In this document: piece after piece, positions 7,582 through 10,861 of the stretch
How the letters are laid out: every line of letters starts with the position of its first letter
How positions within the stretch are numbered: position 1 is the stretch's first letter
NCBI GenBank assembly: GCA_031284225.1
Contig: JAITAH010000238.1
Location: forward strand, 1 to 10,861
DNA: 10,861 bases
Direction of reading: 5' to 3'
Source: Dysgonamonadaceae bacterium
Lineage (GTDB): Bacteria; Bacteroidota; Bacteroidia; Bacteroidales; Azobacteroidaceae
Program-made: the position numbers and the translations under genes
Notes under the pieces: model-generated
Databases searched by the model: none
Told to the model about the DNA's origin: nothing
The model's input: only the letters and a program-made list of their open reading frames with translations

Positions 7582-9060
7582 TTACTTCATCAACGTGCGT
7601 TGCACGGCCATTTTCCATCCCCCGTACCAAGAAGCAATTTGCGCGGGCGTCGATGCCGGCAGGATGGTTTCATCGTTTTTCCGCCAACGGGCGAGGGTTT
7701 CGAGCGAATCCCATTTTTTCAGCGCCAGACCGTTCATCATTACCGCGCCCAAGGCAGAAGCTTCTTCCACCGAACTGCGGTTCACCGGTGTTTGCAGCAT
7801 ATCCGCCTGAAATTGCATAAGGAAACGGTTCTTCACCGGACCGCCATCCACCCGCAAGGCCTTCAAAGCGATCCCCGAAGCCACCATCAAATCCATCAAA
7901 TCCTTGACTTGATAGGCAATCGATTCCAATGCCGCGCGGACAATATGCGCTCGGACAGTTCCCCGGCTCATTCCGCAGAGCAAAGCTTTGGCTTCGGAGT
8001 CCCACCAAGGCGCTCCCAATCCGGCAAAAGCCGGAACAAGATACACGCCGCCATTGTCGCACACCGAGAGCGCCAAACCTTCGGAGGCTTCCGCCGATGC
8101 AATCAACCCGATTTCGTCCACCAGCCATTGAATGGTGGCGCCGGTGCAATGGATATTCCCCTCAAAGGCATACCAAGTCTTCCCCAGCACCGAAAAACCG
8201 ACGGAAGTAACCAAGCCTTCAGGTGCAGGCAACGCCTTTTCCCCGATATTCACCATGATGGATGAACCGGTGCCGTAAGTTGCCTTCCCCATCCCGGATT
8301 CAAAGCAACACTGACCGGCCAGCGCACCGTGCGAATCGCCCATTACCCCGGCAATCGGGATTTCAGGGAGTAAGCCGCCCACGGTGGTGGCGCCGAAAAC
8401 GGCGTCGCAAGGCCGCACCTGCGGCAACATCGAACGGTTGACGGAAAATAATGCCAGCAATTCATCGTCCCAATCCAAAGTATGTATGTTGAAAAGAAGC
8501 GTGCGGGATGCGTTGGTGTAATCGGTCGCGTGGACTTTGCCGCCGGTCAAACGCCAAATCAGCCACGAATCTACGGTACCAATGAGCAGGTTGTCGTTTT
8601 CGGCACACGCGGCGGCTTCTTCTACATGGTCTAAAATCCATTTCACGCCGCTGGCGGAAAAATACGGATTGATAATCAGTCCGGTTCTTTCCCGGATGAG
8701 CGCCGTTTTACCCTGTGCAATCAGTTGCTCGCAATACGCCGCACCGCGATTGCATTGCCAAACCACCGCATTGTAAACGGACTTGCCGGTGGTTTTGTTC
8801 CAAGCGACCACGGTTTCCCGTTGATTGGTCAGCGCCAGCGATTCGATTTCAGAAACATCGACTCCGCTTTGTTCCACTAACTGACGAACGGCTAAAAAGG
8901 TGTTTTGCACGATTTCTTCCGGGTTATGTTCCACCCATCCCGGTTGAGGGTAATATTGCCGGTGTTCTACCGACGTGCGATGCGCCAATTGTGCGCCGGC
9001 AGCAAACAGCATTGCCTTGGTGGCGGATGTACTCTGGTCGATAGCGATTGTGTATTTCAT
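7582..9060 (-). CDS. FGGY-family carbohydrate kinase, glycerol-kinase-like
   Basis: ATP-dependent cytosolic sugar/polyol kinase of 492 residues, close to glycerol kinase in length and co-linear with E. coli GlpK. Shared stretches include QPGWVEHNPEEI, LTNQRET (77-83), VVWQCNR, NPYFSASGVKWILDHVE, TDYTNASRTLLFNIHTLDWDD, TYGTGSS and AFAGLGAPWWD, plus VDGGPVKNRFLMQFQADML near the end. The glycerol ligands Arg81, Glu82, Tyr133 and Asp242 are kept (GlpK Arg83, Glu84, Tyr135, Asp245). The pocket differs after Asp242: SHGAL replaces GlpK's QQAAL, and TGSS replaces TGCF, removing the Phe that lines the glycerol site. The loop that binds fructose 1,6-bisphosphate in GlpK (GGKGGTRIP) is shortened to GGLLPEIP, so that regulation is not expected. 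The neighbours are a split transketolase (27 bases upstream) and a sugar isomerase downstream, with no glycerol uptake or dehydrogenase gene in view. I infer that it phosphorylates the ketose made by the isomerase rather than glycerol. An automatic glpK label should be treated with care. Confidence 0.9.
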   Translation of the reverse strand: MKYTIAIDQSTSATKAMLFAAGAQLAHRTSVEHRQYYPQPGWVEHNPEEIVQNTFLAVRQLVEQSGVDVSEIESLALTNQRETVVAWNKTTGKSVYNAVVWQCNRGAAYCEQLIAQGKTALIRERTGLIINPYFSASGVKWILDHVEEAAACAENDNLLIGTVDSWLIWRLTGGKVHATDYTNASRTLLFNIHTLDWDDELLALFSVNRSMLPQVRPCDAVFGATTVGGLLPEIPIAGVMGDSHGALAGQCCFESGMGKATYGTGSSIMVNIGEKALPAPEGLVTSVGFSVLGKTWYAFEGNIHCTGATIQWLVDEIGLIASAEASEGLALSVCDNGGVYLVPAFAGLGAPWWDSEAKALLCGMSRGTVRAHIVRAALESIAYQVKDLMDLMVASGIALKALRVDGGPVKNRFLMQFQADMLQTPVNRSSVEEASALGAVMMNGLALKKWDSLETLARWRKNDETILPASTPAQIASWYGGWKMAVQRTLMK

Positions 9061-9087
9061 GCTAATTCATTTTAGACCGATAAGGTT

Positions 9088-10056
9088 TCAGGACTTATCC
9101 GGCACATTCTTCTTTAAAAATTGAATCGCCGATTGATAAATACCGTCGCTATCCAAACCGTAACGACGGAAAATTTCCAAGGCCGTACCGTTGACAGCGT
9201 TCTCGTCGGGAATCCCGATAATTTTAAGCAACGCCGGACAAGTTTGCGAAACTACTTCCGCCACCGAAGCGCCCAAACCGCCGAAAATGCTGTGTTCTTC
9301 CACCGTAATAATTTTTCCGGTTTTGCGGGCTGCATCTTCCACCGCTTCCCGGTCGAAGGGTTTCAAGGTGTGCATGTCGATTACCCGAACGCGGATACCT
9401 TCGTGTTGCAGGCGTTTTCCGGCCATCCAGCAGTGATAAACGGTTTCGCCCGTTCCGATCAGGGTGAGGTCGTCGCCATCCTGTAATATCCGGGCTTTCC
9501 CGATTTGAAAATCCGGGGAAATCGTATCATAAATATTCGGCACGGCATTTCTGCCGACACGGATATAGACCGGATAAGGATAATCAATCAAGGCGTTAAC
9601 CAATTCCCGCGTTTGGTAAATATCCGACGGCAATACAATGTGCATGCCGGGAAACGTTCGCAACACGGCAATATCGTGCAAACTGTGGTGGGTAGCCCCC
9701 AGAGCGCCGTAACTGACGCCGCCGCTCACACCCAGTATTTTAACGGGATTGGCGGAATAGGCCACATCTACCTTGACTTGTTCGAGGCTGCGGGCGACAT
9801 AAAAACAGGCCGGACCGCAGACAAAGACTTTTTTCCCGACCGAGGCCAGTCCGGCGCCGACGCCCACGGCATTCTGCTCGGCGATACCGACTTCCACAAA
9901 CTGTTGGGGTAGTTCGCGGGCGAAACTATCCAGCGTAACCGAACCGCGGGCGTCGCTGGTAACGACGACAATGTCGCGATCGGCTTTCGCCCGTTCCAAC
10001 AATGTATCGGTGAACATTTTCCGGCAGGGAACGGTATTTTTTTCTGTTGTATTCAT
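9088..10056 (-). CDS. Transketolase C-terminal subunit (split type: pyrimidine-binding and C-terminal domains)
   Basis: Second half of a two-subunit, thiamine-diphosphate-dependent transketolase (322 residues, cytosolic). It supplies the pyrimidine-binding domain (about 8-175) and the C-terminal domain (about 185-318). Glu60 in VEVGIAEQNAVG is the catalytic Glu that activates the cofactor. Arg12 in CRKMFTDTL aligns by eye with the phosphate-binding Arg358 of E. coli TktA, and His123 in ATHHSLHD aligns with His473. The Asp that in TktA (469) contacts the substrate hydroxyl aligns with Leu119 here. YIRVGRN and VITVEEH-like segments (IITVEEHSIFGGLG, 249-262) follow. The start ATG overlaps the stop of the N-terminal subunit gene as ATGA, so the two subunits are translationally coupled and presumably made in equal amounts. 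Such split transketolases often serve dedicated sugar pathways, which the kinase and isomerase neighbours support here. Confidence 0.92.
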   Translation of the reverse strand: MNTTEKNTVPCRKMFTDTLLERAKADRDIVVVTSDARGSVTLDSFARELPQQFVEVGIAEQNAVGVGAGLASVGKKVFVCGPACFYVARSLEQVKVDVAYSANPVKILGVSGGVSYGALGATHHSLHDIAVLRTFPGMHIVLPSDIYQTRELVNALIDYPYPVYIRVGRNAVPNIYDTISPDFQIGKARILQDGDDLTLIGTGETVYHCWMAGKRLQHEGIRVRVIDMHTLKPFDREAVEDAARKTGKIITVEEHSIFGGLGASVAEVVSQTCPALLKIIGIPDENAVNGTALEIFRRYGLDSDGIYQSAIQFLKKNVPDKS

Positions 10057-10861
10057 GCGTTTTTTGTGATTTGTGCGATGCGCCCGTCAATTTCGCGCAT
10101 CGCTTGTTGGTATTGTTCTTCGGTGGGAACGCCGTGATGCCATTTGGCAACATTTTCCATATAAGAAATCCCGTTTCCTTTTACGGTATGGGCAATTAAT
10201 AATTTGGGCTTTCTATTGGCGAAATTCATTGCTCGAAAAACCGTTACTAACGCTTCGACGTCGTTTCCGGCGGCTTCAAAGACTTCCCAGCCGAAGGCTT
10301 CCCACCGTTGGCGCAAGGGTTCGAGCGACATTACCTCTTCTGTTTTTCCGCTAATTTGCAATTGGTTGCGGTCGATAATGGCTATCAGATTATCCAATTG
10401 ATAATGAGCGGCGGACATGGCGGCTTCGTAAATGGAACCTTCCCCCTGTTCGCCGTCGCCCATCAATACGAACGTTTTGGCGGATGCGCCATCCATCTTA
10501 TGAGCGATGGACATGCCGACTCCTACCGATAAGCCATGCCCCAGAGCGCCGCTGTTCAATTCGATTCCCGGAACTTTTTTGGTGGGATGTCCCGCCAGAG
10601 GAGAAAGATATTGCCCGTAAGAATCCACCTCTTTTCGAGATAAAAAGCCGCGGGCTTCCAAGGTAGCGTATAAGGCTTCGACACTGTGTCCTTTGCTCAA
10701 AATAAACCGGTCGCGGCCGGCCATGTCCGGATGCGCCGGATCGATATTCAGAACGGCAAAGAACAGAACGGTTTGAAGTTCGATAGAAGAAAGCGAGCCG
10801 CCTGTATGTCCGGCTTTGGCGGCGTAAATGATTTCAATCACCCGTTTGCGGATATTTTCGG
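10053..10861 (-). CDS. Transketolase N-terminal subunit (split type; start outside window)
   Basis: First half of the two-subunit transketolase, carrying the pyrophosphate-binding domain. The frame is open to the right edge (visible start ENIRKRVIEIIYAAKAGHTG), so the GTG at 10841 is internal and the true ATG lies beyond 10861. Only a short N-terminal piece seems missing, since alignment by eye begins near the family's first helix. Counting from the GTG codon, GHTGGSLS (11-18) matches the GHPG motif and SKGHSVEALYATL (49-61) the GHG motif. AGHPT (83-87) and SGALGHG (97-103) also fit. The diphosphate/metal-binding motif runs from GDGEQGEGS (128-136) to IDRNQ (156-160). WHHGVP (234-239) holds the His equivalent to TktA His261. 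The active-site residues for this half thus appear complete. It is the first visible gene of the minus-strand set; its promoter lies outside the window. Confidence 0.92.
   Translation of the reverse strand, partial: ENIRKRVIEIIYAAKAGHTGGSLSSIELQTVLFFAVLNIDPAHPDMAGRDRFILSKGHSVEALYATLEARGFLSRKEVDSYGQYLSPLAGHPTKKVPGIELNSGALGHGLSVGVGMSIAHKMDGASAKTFVLMGDGEQGEGSIYEAAMSAAHYQLDNLIAIIDRNQLQISGKTEEVMSLEPLRQRWEAFGWEVFEAAGNDVEALVTVFRAMNFANRKPKLLIAHTVKGNGISYMENVAKWHHGVPTEEQYQQAMREIDGRIAQITKNA

Noticed and set aside
7564..8265. Long open frame on the plus strand opposite the kinase
   Set aside because: It shows low-complexity Arg/Ser/His/Pro-rich protein typical of antisense reading and overlaps a kinase with full family motifs.
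6124..9060. Plain L-fucose catabolism (isomerase plus kinase as FucI/FucK)
   Set aside because: The kinase resembles GlpK more than a fuculokinase and there is a transketolase instead of a fuculose-phosphate aldolase. It is not fully excluded, because flanking genes are unseen.
7582..9060. Simple glycerol utilisation
   Set aside because: No glycerol facilitator or glycerol-3-phosphate dehydrogenase is adjacent, and the substrate pocket differs from GlpK.
9061..9087. Two-codon ATG-AAT-TAG reading just before the kinase start as a leader peptide
   Set aside because: Too short to mean anything and easily explained by chance in an AT-rich spacer.
10839..10841. GTG as the start of the transketolase N-terminal subunit
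   Set aside because: The frame continues to the window edge with family-like residues (ENIRKR), so the codon is internal.
7582..10861. Sulfoquinovose transketolase-type pathway
   Set aside because: A split transketolase and an isomerase would fit, but that pathway works on an unphosphorylated sulfosugar and needs no kinase; no sulfosugar dehydrogenase/reductase or sulfonate exporter is visible.

Overview
The window looks like part of a chromosome from an anaerobic, plant-glycan-degrading member of the Bacteroidota, most likely Bacteroidales. The grounds are a SusC/SusD outer-membrane pair, starts without Shine-Dalgarno sequences but with AT-rich leaders, and a Bacteroidota-type secreted pectate lyase with a DxDxDG-containing tail. 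I see no rRNA, tRNA, CRISPR array, insertion sequence, integrase or phage gene.

Layout. The plus strand (1-6011) carries three closely packed genes of a polysaccharide utilisation locus. They are a SusC-like TonB-dependent transporter (its start lies before the window), a SusD-like glycan-binding lipoprotein, and a PL1-like pectate lyase beginning one base after the susD stop. The minus strand (6124-10861) carries four genes transcribed toward the first set. In transcription order they are the N-terminal subunit of a split transketolase (its start lies past the right edge), the C-terminal subunit (ATGA overlap), a glycerol-kinase-like FGGY kinase, and an L-fucose-isomerase-like sugar isomerase. 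The two sets converge on a 112-base spacer (6012-6123) with two imperfect hairpins.

How the genes may work together. SusC/SusD and the lyase would bind, import and cut a pectic polymer. The minus-strand set has the logic aldose -> ketose (isomerase) -> ketose phosphate (kinase) -> two-carbon transfer (transketolase), with no aldolase or epimerase visible. Among pectin sugars this fits the known non-oxidative D-apiose route (apiose -> apulose -> apulose 4-phosphate -> transketolase). The kinase resembles glycerol kinase but has a changed substrate pocket, which suits a short branched substrate. This is a hypothesis. D-xylose/D-lyxose-type or other sugars remain possible, and an isomerase of the fucose-isomerase fold in this role would be notable.

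Composition changes sharply inside the lyase gene: its signal-peptide region is about 23% GC and the next stretch about 73%. The genes to the right are generally more GC-rich than susC/susD.
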